From assembly GCF_964340835.1 (NCBI RefSeq), contig NZ_OZ204251.1: a stretch of 64,000 nucleotides of DNA. The stretch is one strand, 5' to 3'. The notes under the pieces were generated by a model. The model was not told where the DNA came from. It made no database searches and saw nothing but the letters and a program-made list of their open reading frames with translations. Positions 25,177 through 34,125 of this stretch are shown in pieces. Within the stretch, counting starts at the first letter, position 1; the number at the start of each line of letters is the position of its first letter. The position numbers and the translations under genes are program-made. The stretch is from Bombilactobacillus bombi. GTDB lineage: Bacteria; Bacillota; Bacilli; Lactobacillales; Lactobacillaceae.

Positions 25177-26679
25177 TTATTGTTGTGGTTTATATGAACG
25201 TGTAGCAGCAACAGCTTGTTGCCAACCAGCATATAATTGCTGTCGACGTTGTTCAGCCATTTGCGGTTTGAACACTTTTCCTTCGGTATAATCTTCTTTA
25301 ATTTCTGCAATATCTTTCCAGTATCCTACGGCTAGTCCAGCTAAGAAGGCAGCTCCTAAGGCTGTAGTTTCTAAGTCATTGGCTCTTTGCACGGGAGTAT
25401 TACTAATGTCAGCTTGAAATTGTAGTAAATAATCATTGTTGGCAGCACCACCATCGACTTTAAGTAAAGGGATAGTGGTCCCAGTATCTGCTTGCATTGT
25501 ATCTAAAACATCACGTGATTGGTATGCAATCGCTTGCAACGTGGCTTTAATCAAATCATTTCTTGTAGTGCCGCGAGTAAGACCAAAAATGGCTCCGCGA
25601 GCTTCAGCATCCCAATATGGTGCACCTAATCCAGTGAATGCTGGTACAAGATAAACTTCATCATTGTTAGTTGAGTCTAAAGCGGCTTGATAAGACTCTG
25701 GGGCAGAAGCAATTAACTTCAATGAGTCACGTAACCATTGTAAAGCCGAACCGGCAACATAAATACTTCCTTCTAATGCATAATAGATTTGATCATTAAT
25801 TCCATAAGCAATTGTCGTCAAGAGATTGTTTTCAGAAAGTTTAATTTCCTGACCAGTATTCATAACAACAAAGGCACCAGTGCCGTAAGTATTTTTAACC
25901 ATTCCTGGTTCAAAAGCCATTTGCCCAAATAAGGCTGATTGTTGATCGCCGGCCATACCTGCTATAGGAACAGCACTACCATAAAAATGATAGGGACGCG
26001 TATAGCCGTAAATAGCCGAATTGGGTTTAACTTCTGGTAACATTTGTTTGGGGATATTTAATTTTTGTAGAATATCATCATCCCACTGCAAATTGTTAAT
26101 ATTAAAAAGCATTGTCCGGCTAGCATTAGTATAGTCAGTGGCAAATACTTCGCCATCTGTTAACTTCCAGAGTAACCAAGTATTAATGGTACCGAAGAGT
26201 AATTCTCCTTTTTCAGCTCTTTGCTGGGCACCTTTAACATGATCTAAAATCCACCGAATTTTTGTAGCAGAAAAGTAAGGATCAATCAGCAAACCAGTTT
26301 TTTGATGGATTTCTTCCGATAATCCAGCTTGCTGCAGTTTTTGTGCTAATGCTTCTGTTTGGCGTGATTGCCAGACAATAGCGTGATAAATAGGTAAACC
26401 AGTTTTTTTGTCCCAAATAACGGTGGTTTCACGCTGGTTAGTAATCCCAATACCGGCAATTTGATCAGGTTTAATACCTGACTCAATAAAGCAATTAGCA
26501 ATGGTCGACAAAACAGCATTCCAAATTTCATTAGCATCATGCTCGACCCAGCCAGGATTAGGGAAGTATTGCCTAAATTCTCGCTGGGCATCAGTTATTT
26601 TATTGCCTTTTTTGTCAAAAATAATGGCCCTTGTACTCGTTGTACCTTCATCAATTGCCATAATGTATCGCTGTACCAT
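25177..26679 (-). CDS. glpK: Glycerol kinase
   Basis: A 500-residue FGGY kinase that makes glycerol-3-phosphate. The N-terminal phosphate loop AIDEGTTSTRA, the WVEHDANEIW stretch and the C-terminal GGAANNDYLLQFQADI signature are intact. His near residue 231 in the HFYGS loop is the site phosphorylated by HPr(His-P) in Gram-positive GlpK, so PTS activation is likely. The start is ATG 26679, five bases after GGAGG; the TTG further upstream overlaps that site. A strong promoter with a cre site lies upstream. First gene of the glp operon. Confidence 0.93.
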   Translation of the reverse strand: MVQRYIMAIDEGTTSTRAIIFDKKGNKITDAQREFRQYFPNPGWVEHDANEIWNAVLSTIANCFIESGIKPDQIAGIGITNQRETTVIWDKKTGLPIYHAIVWQSRQTEALAQKLQQAGLSEEIHQKTGLLIDPYFSATKIRWILDHVKGAQQRAEKGELLFGTINTWLLWKLTDGEVFATDYTNASRTMLFNINNLQWDDDILQKLNIPKQMLPEVKPNSAIYGYTRPYHFYGSAVPIAGMAGDQQSALFGQMAFEPGMVKNTYGTGAFVVMNTGQEIKLSENNLLTTIAYGINDQIYYALEGSIYVAGSALQWLRDSLKLIASAPESYQAALDSTNNDEVYLVPAFTGLGAPYWDAEARGAIFGLTRGTTRNDLIKATLQAIAYQSRDVLDTMQADTGTTIPLLKVDGGAANNDYLLQFQADISNTPVQRANDLETTALGAAFLAGLAVGYWKDIAEIKEDYTEGKVFKPQMAEQRRQQLYAGWQQAVAATRSYKPQQ

Positions 26680-26707
26680 GTTGACCTCCAACTAAATAAT
26701 CAAAAAT

Positions 26708-26764
26708 TGAAATCGCTTACTATACTTACTATTTAAATTTACGTGAGAATACCATTAATGTCAA
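26708..26764 (-). promoter_or_regulatory. glpK promoter with downstream cre site
   Basis: Minus-strand promoter TTGACA (26759-26764), 17 bases, TAAATT (26736-26741). TGAAATCGCTTACT at 26708-26721 matches the cre consensus at 13 of 14 positions and lies just after the expected transcription start, a position where CcpA blocks elongation. An inverted repeat GAACCAAT/ATTGGTTC at 26779-26800 lies upstream of the promoter and may be a further operator. Confidence 0.7.
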
Positions 26765-26921
26765 TTTTTTTGCACAAAGAACCAATTTTATTATTGGTTC
26801 AATAAATATGTATTAGATAACCATACCAATTTAAATTGTGAATAGAATATTTGTTGATAATAGTTAAAACTACTAAGGAAAATATTTTATGCTAAAATAA
26901 GTAGAAAAGGAAGCGTGTACA

Positions 26922-28319
26922 ATGACAATTTTTACAGCTAATACGAAGACGGAAATACTAAATTATCTAAAAAAGCAAGCACCACATGCTAAAATTCATT
27001 TCAATGATCAAGTAGCTCAAGAGCACAGCGCTAATGGAAAAGCTCAAAGTGATATTCAAGGTGAGATTTTAGCTTATGTGGCAGTTGGTGATATTGAAGA
27101 TATTCGTGGAGTTTTGAAAACTGCTCGTCAATTTCATTTGCCAGTAGTGCCTCAAACAGCAGATACAAGTACTGTGATTGGAGCTGATGGGATTGATGGC
27201 AGCATTATTTTATCGGTGGCGCGTTTAAATCATATTAAAGAATTAAGTCCTGAAGATTCGTTGGCAGTAGTGGAGCCAGGTGTCATTAATCAGGACTTAG
27301 ACCAAGCGGCCCGTAAGCAAGGGATGTTTTATGCGCCTGATCCTGCTTCCAAACCAATCTCTTCTATTGGGGGCAATGTTTCTACTAATGCTGGCGGCAT
27401 GAGCGGTGTTAAATATGGTGCTACGAAAGATAATATTTTAGGATTAAAAGTGATGTTAGCCGATGGCCGCGAGTTATCCTTGGGTGGTCGGACTTTGAAG
27501 CAAGCCTTTGGTTACAATTTGACGCAATTATTCATTGGATCAGAAGGAACTTTAGGAATTATTACTGAGATTACGGTACGTTTGCGGCCTTTACCTTTAG
27601 GAGATGCGATTACTGGAATAGCCTTTTTCAAGGATATGACGGCTTTGGCTGGCGGCGTCAAACAATTACGATTATCGAGTTTAAATTTTTCTATGCTAGA
27701 AGCTCTGGATGGTAAAACGGTACAGGCGCTAGATAAATATGAACAAACTAATTATGCTAAATCAGCTACTTCTTCTATGTTAATTTTTGGCTTTGATGAT
27801 GCAGCTGGTTCAGAAAAAGCAGTGGTTGAAAAGATTTTACAAGATAGTCAGGCTTGGGGAGTTCAAATTACTAGCGATAAAGCGCAAGCCCAACAGTTAA
27901 TTAAACTGCGCCAAGATATGTTGCCAGCAGTTTTTGAGCAATCAAAGTATTACATTATGGAAGATATGGCAGTGCCATTGTCTAAACTAGCAGAAATGAC
28001 AGATTATATTACCAAAGTGGCTGAAGAACAAAAAGTTGATATTTATACAGCAGGTCATGCTGGTGATGGTAATTTACATCCTAGCTTATTATGGAATGAC
28101 CAACCAGAAGCCCCTGACAATGTTAAAACAGCAGTTCGTTTGCTCTTTAGAAAAACTTTAAGCCTAGGTGGCACAATTTCTGGAGAACATGCCGTTGGAA
28201 TGTCAAAAAATCAATGGACTGTGGAAGAATTAGGCAATGACGTTGATCAAATTCAACACCAAATTAAGAATTTGTTTGATCCCTTGGGTATTTTAAATCC
28301 TAAACGAAAGATTAATTAA
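26922..28319 (+). CDS. FAD-linked D-lactate/glycolate-type dehydrogenase
   Basis: A 465-residue GlcD/DLD family flavoprotein. The PCMH-type FAD domain covers about residues 35-220, with SIGGNVSTNAGGMSGVKYG and GSEGTLGII; the C-terminal domain ends with HAGDGNLHPSLL and the GEHAVGMSK metal/substrate motif. It oxidises a 2-hydroxyacid, most likely D-lactate, with FAD. The electron acceptor is unknown; quinone is possible given the menaquinone genes nearby. AAAGGAAG precedes ATG. Single gene with its own terminator. Confidence 0.85.
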   Translation: MTIFTANTKTEILNYLKKQAPHAKIHFNDQVAQEHSANGKAQSDIQGEILAYVAVGDIEDIRGVLKTARQFHLPVVPQTADTSTVIGADGIDGSIILSVARLNHIKELSPEDSLAVVEPGVINQDLDQAARKQGMFYAPDPASKPISSIGGNVSTNAGGMSGVKYGATKDNILGLKVMLADGRELSLGGRTLKQAFGYNLTQLFIGSEGTLGIITEITVRLRPLPLGDAITGIAFFKDMTALAGGVKQLRLSSLNFSMLEALDGKTVQALDKYEQTNYAKSATSSMLIFGFDDAAGSEKAVVEKILQDSQAWGVQITSDKAQAQQLIKLRQDMLPAVFEQSKYYIMEDMAVPLSKLAEMTDYITKVAEEQKVDIYTAGHAGDGNLHPSLLWNDQPEAPDNVKTAVRLLFRKTLSLGGTISGEHAVGMSKNQWTVEELGNDVDQIQHQIKNLFDPLGILNPKRKIN

Positions 28320-28321
28320 AA

Positions 28322-28350
28322 TAAAGCTAGGACTAATGTTGTCCTAGCTT
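28322..28350 (+). terminator. Terminator of the FAD dehydrogenase gene
   Basis: AAAGCTAGGAC and GTCCTAGCTTT form an 11-bp stem with a seven-base loop, followed by ATTATT. Confidence 0.8.
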
Positions 28351-28369
28351 TATTATTACTTAGTATTTT

Positions 28370-29638
28370 TCATTTCTCACTAGCAGCTTTTTGCGGCAAA
28401 ATTAAATTTAAAACAATGCCCAAAACAGTTGCTACAGCTAAACCTGAGAATTGGTATTGTCCCATTTGTAAATAAGCATTGCCAATACCTACAACTAAAA
28501 TAAGAGAACCAATCATGAGATTGCGTTTTTGATTGAAATCCACGTGATTGTCAATGAGGATTCGCAAACCACTGGAAGCAATTACGCCAAATAAAAGAAA
28601 ACTAATACCACCAATGACTGGCGCAGGAATACTTTGAATTAAAGCACTAAGTTTACCAATGAATCCAAAAATCATAGCTAAAGTAGCAGCACCGCCAATG
28701 ACCCAGACACTATAAATTTTAGTAATAGCCATGACACCGATGTTTTCACCATAACTAGTAATTGGAGGACCACCGATGAGCCCGGCAATAATTGAGGCAG
28801 TACCATCACCGGCTAAGGTATGATTCAATCCTGGATCTTTGAAGAAATTGCGATGTGTGAGCCCATCAAGTACCATAATATGTCCCATATGTTCTGTCAT
28901 TGTGACAAAAGCAATCGGTGCAAGACTTAAAATGGCGCCCCAATAAAAGTGAGGATGATAAGTCAAATAAGGAATTTGAAAATTAGGAATCTGAAACCAA
29001 GGTGTTTTGACAATCGGTGCAAAATCTACTAATCCGCAAAGGACCGCAATTAAATATCCTACAATAATACCAAGTAAAATGGCAACCTGGCTCCAGAAAC
29101 CTTTGAGATACATATTAAAGAAAATCGTAATTAAAGCTGTAGCCATCGCTACTAAAAAATATTTAATATCATAATGACTGCCATTCATTGTAGCATCTTT
29201 AGCAGCAGTGCCAGCTAATGAAAGGCCAATGACCATAATAATCGGGCCAACAACAATTGGCGGTAACGCTTTGTCAATCCATTCAGAACCAATTAAACCG
29301 ACTATTAAAGCAGCTATTAAATAAACCACACCGACGGCAATAGTTCCTTGAGCGATGCCAGGATAACCAACGGTTTTCATTAATGCTACCATGGGGACAA
29401 TAAAAGAAAAGCTGGAACTCATATAAGCAGGAATTTTACCCTTTGTAATCAAAAGATATAATAATGTGCCGACTCCAGAACTAAATAAGGCAATTCCAGG
29501 ATTTAAGCCTACAAGAATTGGTACTAAAACAGTAGAACCAAACATGGCAAATAAATGCTGTATTGATAATCCTAGCCAGTGGCCCCAGCTGGGACGATCA
29601 GGAATATCCATCAAAATGTCTTTTTGCTTTGTTGCCAT
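28370..29638 (-). CDS. uraA: Uracil permease (NCS2)
   Basis: A 422-residue nucleobase:H+ symporter with about 14 membrane segments. The start WLGLSIQHLFAMFGSTVLVP, the FVTMTEHMGH segment of helix 8 and the NAT region GPPITSYGENIGVMA with its Glu are those of uracil permeases (UraA/PyrP). The leader carries a PyrR attenuator, which independently supports uracil as the substrate. ATG at 29638 follows GGGAGG. Confidence 0.93.
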   Translation of the reverse strand: MATKQKDILMDIPDRPSWGHWLGLSIQHLFAMFGSTVLVPILVGLNPGIALFSSGVGTLLYLLITKGKIPAYMSSSFSFIVPMVALMKTVGYPGIAQGTIAVGVVYLIAALIVGLIGSEWIDKALPPIVVGPIIMVIGLSLAGTAAKDATMNGSHYDIKYFLVAMATALITIFFNMYLKGFWSQVAILLGIIVGYLIAVLCGLVDFAPIVKTPWFQIPNFQIPYLTYHPHFYWGAILSLAPIAFVTMTEHMGHIMVLDGLTHRNFFKDPGLNHTLAGDGTASIIAGLIGGPPITSYGENIGVMAITKIYSVWVIGGAATLAMIFGFIGKLSALIQSIPAPVIGGISFLLFGVIASSGLRILIDNHVDFNQKRNLMIGSLILVVGIGNAYLQMGQYQFSGLAVATVLGIVLNLILPQKAASEK

Positions 29639-29655
29639 TGTTGCCTCCCAATATT

Positions 29656-29745
29656 AAAAACCCCCATAGTCCTAAGACTATGAGGGTTGACTAATAGTTG
29701 ATTTCATTAGCAGCTCCTTCATAGTCTCACAGGACTATTTTTAAA
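29656..29745 (-). promoter_or_regulatory. PyrR-binding transcription attenuator
   Basis: Reading on the minus strand, AGTCCTGTGAGACTAT is a PyrR-binding hairpin (consensus ARUCCNGNGAGGYU with one change; plus-strand span 29721-29737). GACTATGAAGG can instead pair with CCCTCATAGTC further down to form an antiterminator. If PyrR holds the first hairpin, the terminator (29656-29689: CATAGTC/GACTATG stem and five T) forms. The promoter TTGACA, 17 bases, TATTAT lies at 29761-29789. High UMP would therefore shut off the permease. Confidence 0.88.
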
Positions 29746-29817
29746 GGACTTATTTTTGTTATAATAAAACTAATTATATTTAGTGTCAATAATAAATTAA
29801 TTTAAGGAGTGGAATTG

Positions 29818-30441
29818 ATGATAGATATTTATATAGTGCGTCATGGAGAAACTGATACAAATAAAGATGGCAAAATTAACGGAGCATCCACGGATTTGCC
29901 GTTAAATGATTTGGGTAAACGACAAGCACAGGCACTTCATGAAAGTTTTGATATAAATAAAATTGATCGTGTTTATTCTAGTCCGATGAAACGAGCGCTT
30001 CAAACTGCAGAAATTATTAATAATAATCATTGTAAGATTCAGATTGATAATCGCTTGCAAGAAATAGACTATGGCGATTGGGATGGGTTACCAGCTGATG
30101 AAGTTCATGCCAAATATCCACAGGCTTTTGATGATCAGGGATACTTACGTGACAATTATAGCGATTTTTGCAACGGGGAATCTTATCAACATTTAGCTCA
30201 ACGCTTGCAAGCTTTTTGGCAAGATTTAGTTACGGATAACCATTATAATGCGGTCTTATTAGTTTGTCATGGGACAGTTTCACGTTCATTGGTACAAACA
30301 GTCTTAGGCATTAGTGATATTAGTCAGGTTATGCAAGTACGTAATGCAGGAGTTATTAGTTTAAGAGCAGACGAAAAAACTGGTAAAGCCTTCTTGCGTT
30401 ACTATAATCGCATTGCTCCTGCAGAATTTTTCATTCGTTAA
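29818..30441 (+). CDS. Histidine phosphatase family protein (phosphoglycerate mutase-like)
   Basis: A 207-residue enzyme of the histidine phosphatase superfamily. The phospho-acceptor motif IVRHGETDTN lies at residues 5-14, the second Arg and Glu in YSSPMKRALQTAE and EIDYGDW, and the second His in LLVCHGTVSRSL. Family members dephosphorylate small phosphometabolites or act as cofactor-dependent mutases; the substrate is unknown. The start is ATG 29818, after AAGGAG; GTG 29809 overlaps that site. The end overlaps the convergent pyrE gene by four bases. Confidence 0.85.
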   Translation: MIDIYIVRHGETDTNKDGKINGASTDLPLNDLGKRQAQALHESFDINKIDRVYSSPMKRALQTAEIINNNHCKIQIDNRLQEIDYGDWDGLPADEVHAKYPQAFDDQGYLRDNYSDFCNGESYQHLAQRLQAFWQDLVTDNHYNAVLLVCHGTVSRSLVQTVLGISDISQVMQVRNAGVISLRADEKTGKAFLRYYNRIAPAEFFIR

Positions 30442-31064
30442 TTCCAATGATGAGGATCTTGATGCCATTGTTGTAATAATTGTAAATCTTCAGGCGTGAT
30501 TTTATTTTGATTGTGTGCAGTTGTAATAAGTGTTTGATAATTAGTTAAAGTGTGCAGGGGAATTTGTGCTTGTTGAAAGTTAGTTAGACTATCTGGCAAA
30601 CCATAACTAAAAATAGCTGCAACACCAATGACAGAAGCGCTTGCTTGTACAGCTTGGGCCGCATTAAGCACGCTACCACCTGTTGAAATTAGGTCGTCAA
30701 TTAAAACTACTTGGTCGCTTGAATCAATCTGGCCTTCAATTTGTTTGCCTGCTCCGTGATCTTTAGGTTTAGGCCGCACATAACTAAGAGGCAAATGGAG
30801 CCTGTCAGCAACCAAAGCTGCGTGGGGGATTCCAGCAGTAGCCACGCCAGCAATTACAGTGGCGTTAGGATAACATTCTTGAATCAAGGCAGCTAATCCA
30901 TCGGCAATGTGATTACGAACTTCTGGAAAAGCAATAGTTTGCCGATTATCTGTATAAATCGGTGCTTTTAAGCCGCTAGCCCAAGTAAATGGTTCTTGAG
31001 GTCGCAGAGTTACAGCCTGGATTTGTAAAAGATCTTGTGCGATTTGTTCAGCGATAGTAGTCAT
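30438..31064 (-). CDS. pyrE: Orotate phosphoribosyltransferase
   Basis: A 208-residue type I phosphoribosyltransferase that makes orotidine-5'-phosphate. The PRPP-binding motif is VVLIDDLISTGGS (near residues 115-127), with the flexible Lys-rich loop YVRPKPKDHGAGKQIEG before it and ASGLKAPIYTDNR at the start. It overlaps the pyrF stop by one base (TAATG), so translation is coupled. The order pyrF-pyrE, without other pyr genes beside it, shows that the pathway is split across the genome. Confidence 0.93.
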   Translation of the reverse strand: MTTIAEQIAQDLLQIQAVTLRPQEPFTWASGLKAPIYTDNRQTIAFPEVRNHIADGLAALIQECYPNATVIAGVATAGIPHAALVADRLHLPLSYVRPKPKDHGAGKQIEGQIDSSDQVVLIDDLISTGGSVLNAAQAVQASASVIGVAAIFSYGLPDSLTNFQQAQIPLHTLTNYQTLITTAHNQNKITPEDLQLLQQWHQDPHHWN

Positions 31065-31777
31065 TAGTTAGTCCTCCATTGGGTCAAAATTTGTTGGTAA
31101 GTTGTGACTGGATTATTAGCGCGGGTTATAGGCCGACCAATTACTAAGCCGTTACTTCCCCAAGCTTTAGCAGCTTGTGGTGTAGCGATACGTTGTTGGT
31201 CATCATCACTATGATCGGCAAGTCGAATACCTGGATTAATACAAAGAAAATCAGCATTAGTTGCTTGGTGAATGATTTGATTTTCTTGAGCAGAACAAAT
31301 AACCCCATCAGCGCCATTAGCTGCAGCCAATTGGGCTAAGTGGGTGACGGCTGCTGGTAAACTCACTGAGATTTGTTGTTCTGCTTGCATTTGGGCTTGG
31401 GAAAAGGATGTAAGTTTAGTAATAGCCAAAAGTTTGGGTGTAGTGGCTTGAATAGTTTGGCTGCCAGCAATGAGTCCCTCTTTTGCGCTTTGAATCATCT
31501 GGGAACCGCCCGCAGCATGAATGGTCAAATAGTCGATTTTTTGTTGTGCTAGTTGGAAAGCGGCTCGTTGGACTGTATTAGGAATGTCGTATAATTTTAA
31601 ATCTAAGAAGATTTTAACGCCCCGTTGATGTAAACGCTCAATAATTTGTGGGCCTTGGGCATAATATAATTCCATTCCGACTTTCACAGCTAGTTGTTCA
31701 GTTTCTGCAAACAAATCTAAGAAGTGTTCAACTTCGGATAATGTACCAAAATCTAGTGCAATAAACACAGGTCCCAT
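31064..31777 (-). CDS. pyrF: Orotidine-5'-phosphate decarboxylase
   Basis: A 237-residue TIM-barrel enzyme that makes UMP. The catalytic Asp-Lys-Asp array is in FLDLKLYDIPNTV (near residue 60), with PGIRLADHSDDDQQR as the phosphate loop and VIGRPITRA at the C-terminus. ATG at 31777 follows GAAAGGTG; an earlier GTG overlaps that site. I see no PyrR element in its leader, unlike the uracil permease; instead, an ATTCGT dyad lies about 55 bases upstream. Confidence 0.93.
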   Translation of the reverse strand: MGPVFIALDFGTLSEVEHFLDLFAETEQLAVKVGMELYYAQGPQIIERLHQRGVKIFLDLKLYDIPNTVQRAAFQLAQQKIDYLTIHAAGGSQMIQSAKEGLIAGSQTIQATTPKLLAITKLTSFSQAQMQAEQQISVSLPAAVTHLAQLAAANGADGVICSAQENQIIHQATNADFLCINPGIRLADHSDDDQQRIATPQAAKAWGSNGLVIGRPITRANNPVTTYQQILTQWRTN

Positions 31778-31830
31778 AACAATCACCTTTCTTAATTTTT
31801 AGCTGGAGCCAGCTTAAACTATTTTTTACA

Positions 31831-31940
31831 ATTCGTCAAATACGAATATTAATGCAATTTTATAATTTACTGTTGCTATTTTTGTTAAATCGTGGCAAAA
31901 TATAAACAATTTAAATTCGTTACCAGAAAAAATAACGAAT
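31831..31940. promoter_or_regulatory. ATTCGT/ACGAAT dyads in the pyrF-MFS divergent region
   Basis: Two inverted repeats use the same half-sites: ATTCGT (31831-31836) with ACGAAT (31842-31847), five bases apart, and ATTCGTTA (31915-31922) with TAACGAAT (31933-31940), ten bases apart. One lies before pyrF and one in the leader of the MFS gene. A shared regulator is possible; the second could instead form an RNA hairpin. Confidence 0.35.
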
Positions 31941-31971
31941 GTCAGCGAGCATTCATTTTGGAGGGAAATAC

Positions 31972-33210
31972 ATGGAAACAGCTTTAGAACGTCATGAACA
32001 CCACGCACTAACAACCAATCAAAAATGGACAATTGCTTCAACTTCAGCAGGCTTTGCTTTGGAGAATATGGATGTGATGTTTTTATCTTTTGCGCTTTCT
32101 TCAATTGCAGCCAACTTACATTTGCACGGTGCTGAAGCGGGATTAATTTCTTCCATCACTAATTTGGGAATGTTAGCGGGTGGTGTTTTATTTGGTATTA
32201 TTGGTGATCGCTATGGTCGCGTTAAGACTTTCTCATATACAATTTTTATTTTTGCTGCTGCTACAGCTGCAATGTATTGGGCACAAAATATTACGATGAT
32301 TTATCTCTTTCGCTTTTTGGCAGGTGTCGGTGCCGGTGGTGAATATGGTGTTGGCATTACTCTGATTGCTGAAAATTTTGATCGTCATCATATTGGAACT
32401 ATGACCTCGATTGCAGCTATTGGAGGTCAAGTTGGTTCGATCTTAGCAGCAATTGCAGCGGCTATGATTATTCCTACTTTAGGTTGGCGAGCACTATTTT
32501 TGTTGGGAGTAATTCCAGTTGCTTTGACATATTTTATTCGTAAGCATGTTCATGAAAGTGATGAATTTATAGCTATTCAACAACAAACAACTGTTAAGAA
32601 AAAAGGGCAAGTACGACAATTGTTCAAGTCATGGCCATTAGCTTTTCAAACTGTGGCATTGATGTTTATGGTAGTTGTCCAAATTGCTGGTTACTTTGGT
32701 TTAATGAACTGGCTGCCAACCATCATGCAAAAGAAATTAGGTCTCAGTGTAGCTGGTTCATCATTGTGGATGATTGCTACTATTGTGGGAATGAGCATTG
32801 GGATGATGACTTTTGGTCGGATTTTAGATTATTTCGGGCCACGTAGAGCTTTTGGCATTTTCTTAATTGCTTCGGCACTCTCAGTTTTTGGTATTACGTT
32901 GGTATTTAATGAAATTACCATGTTATTCGCAGGTGCAGTATTAGGATTCTTTTCTAATGGAATGTTTGGCGGATATGGTGCTATTATTAGTCGCTTATAT
33001 CCAACAGAAATCCGTTCAACGGCTAATAATGTAATTGTTAATGTCGGCCGTGCGATTGGTGGCTTTTCCTCTGTTGTCATTGGCTTTTTAATGGATCGTT
33101 ATACTTTGGTTGTAGTCATGGGCTTTTTAGCTTTATTATATGTTTTGAGTTTTATCGTGATGTTAACTATTCCAAATCTAAAAAATTTTGAACAAAATAC
33201 AATTGATTAA
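31972..33210 (+). CDS. MFS transporter, 12 TM
   Basis: A 412-residue major facilitator protein. The signature loop between helices 2 and 3 is GDRYGRVK, the FRFLAGVGAGGEYG segment marks helix 4, and GRILDYFGPRR lies between helices 8 and 9. The pattern resembles the sugar/aromatic acid:H+ symporter branch, so an organic acid or related compound is a likely substrate. The start is ATG 31972, after GGAGG; an ATG 33 bases upstream lacks one. It diverges from pyrFE across about 190 bases with a repeated dyad, so a link to pyrimidine metabolism is conceivable but unproven. Confidence 0.82.
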   Translation: METALERHEHHALTTNQKWTIASTSAGFALENMDVMFLSFALSSIAANLHLHGAEAGLISSITNLGMLAGGVLFGIIGDRYGRVKTFSYTIFIFAAATAAMYWAQNITMIYLFRFLAGVGAGGEYGVGITLIAENFDRHHIGTMTSIAAIGGQVGSILAAIAAAMIIPTLGWRALFLLGVIPVALTYFIRKHVHESDEFIAIQQQTTVKKKGQVRQLFKSWPLAFQTVALMFMVVVQIAGYFGLMNWLPTIMQKKLGLSVAGSSLWMIATIVGMSIGMMTFGRILDYFGPRRAFGIFLIASALSVFGITLVFNEITMLFAGAVLGFFSNGMFGGYGAIISRLYPTEIRSTANNVIVNVGRAIGGFSSVVIGFLMDRYTLVVVMGFLALLYVLSFIVMLTIPNLKNFEQNTID

Positions 33211-33224
33211 GTTCTTAGATCAAA

Positions 33225-33252
33225 AAGCATCCTGAAATTTTCAGGATGCTTC
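33225..33252. terminator. Bidirectional terminator between MFS and AKR genes
   Basis: AAGCATCCTGAAA and TTTCAGGATGCTT form a tight stem-loop between two convergent genes, flanked by A-rich and T-rich sequence. Confidence 0.8.
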
Positions 33253-33257
33253 TTTAA

Positions 33258-34106
33258 TTACAAAATGTCTAAGGGTTCTTTATGTTGGGGTGCGGGGTAT
33301 GCCTGATTAAGCGCGGCAAGCTCTGCTGCAGAAAGATTTAAATTTAAAGCGGCCAAATTATCTTTCATATGCTGTGGTTGACTAGTTTTAGGAATTGCTA
33401 AGATATTAGGGTGACTAATTGTCCAAGCAAGCATAATTTGATAAGGACTCACTTGATGTTGCTGGGAGATTTGTAAAACCGTTGGATGTTGTGTGAGGTG
33501 GGCACCTAATTGATCACCATTGCTAACAGGACTGTAAGCAATCATGGGAAGATGGTGTTGTTGTTGCCAAGGGAACAAACTATATTCAATACCACGACTA
33601 CCAAGATTGTATAAATCTTCGTTAGCAGCCACATTAGGGCCATGAGGTAATTGCCAAAGTTCTTGCATATCAGATAGATCAAAGTTCGACACTCCCCAAG
33701 CACGAATTAAACCTTGATCTTGGAAATGTTGTAATTCTGAAATAGTTTCAGCTAATGGGACATGACCACGCCAATGATAAAGGTATAAATCTAAATAATC
33801 AGTTTGTAATCTTTGTAAACTGGCTTTTAAACTATGAGCCATTCTTTTATGAGAAGCGTTTTGAGGTAAAACTTTAGAAATTAAAAAAAGCTTTTGGCGT
33901 GAATAAGGTTTAATAGCTTGGGCTACTAAGTGTTCGGAGCGGCCATTACCGTACATTTCAGCAGTATCAATGACTTGAGCCCCCATTTCAATTCCTAAAC
34001 GGATAGCTGCAATCTCCTTGGCTTGTTGTTGGGGCTGATCACCTAAATGCCAAGTTCCAATGCCAATGGCAGGAAGTACTTGATGGTTAATCGTTACAGT
34101 TTTCAT
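33258..34106 (-). CDS. Aldo/keto reductase
   Basis: A 282-residue NADPH-dependent reductase of the AKR fold. The catalytic set is visible: Asp and Tyr in DTAEMYGNGRSE, Lys in LISKVLPQN and His in LYLYHWRG. Family members reduce aldehydes, ketones or methylglyoxal. ATG 34106 follows AAAGGATG; an upstream in-frame start overlaps that site. It is divergent from a small AhpD-like gene across a MerR-type operator, so both may respond to reactive carbonyl or electrophile stress. Confidence 0.85.
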   Translation of the reverse strand: MKTVTINHQVLPAIGIGTWHLGDQPQQQAKEIAAIRLGIEMGAQVIDTAEMYGNGRSEHLVAQAIKPYSRQKLFLISKVLPQNASHKRMAHSLKASLQRLQTDYLDLYLYHWRGHVPLAETISELQHFQDQGLIRAWGVSNFDLSDMQELWQLPHGPNVAANEDLYNLGSRGIEYSLFPWQQQHHLPMIAYSPVSNGDQLGAHLTQHPTVLQISQQHQVSPYQIMLAWTISHPNILAIPKTSQPQHMKDNLAALNLNLSAAELAALNQAYPAPQHKEPLDIL

Positions 34107-34125
34107 ACCAATCATCCTTTCTGAC

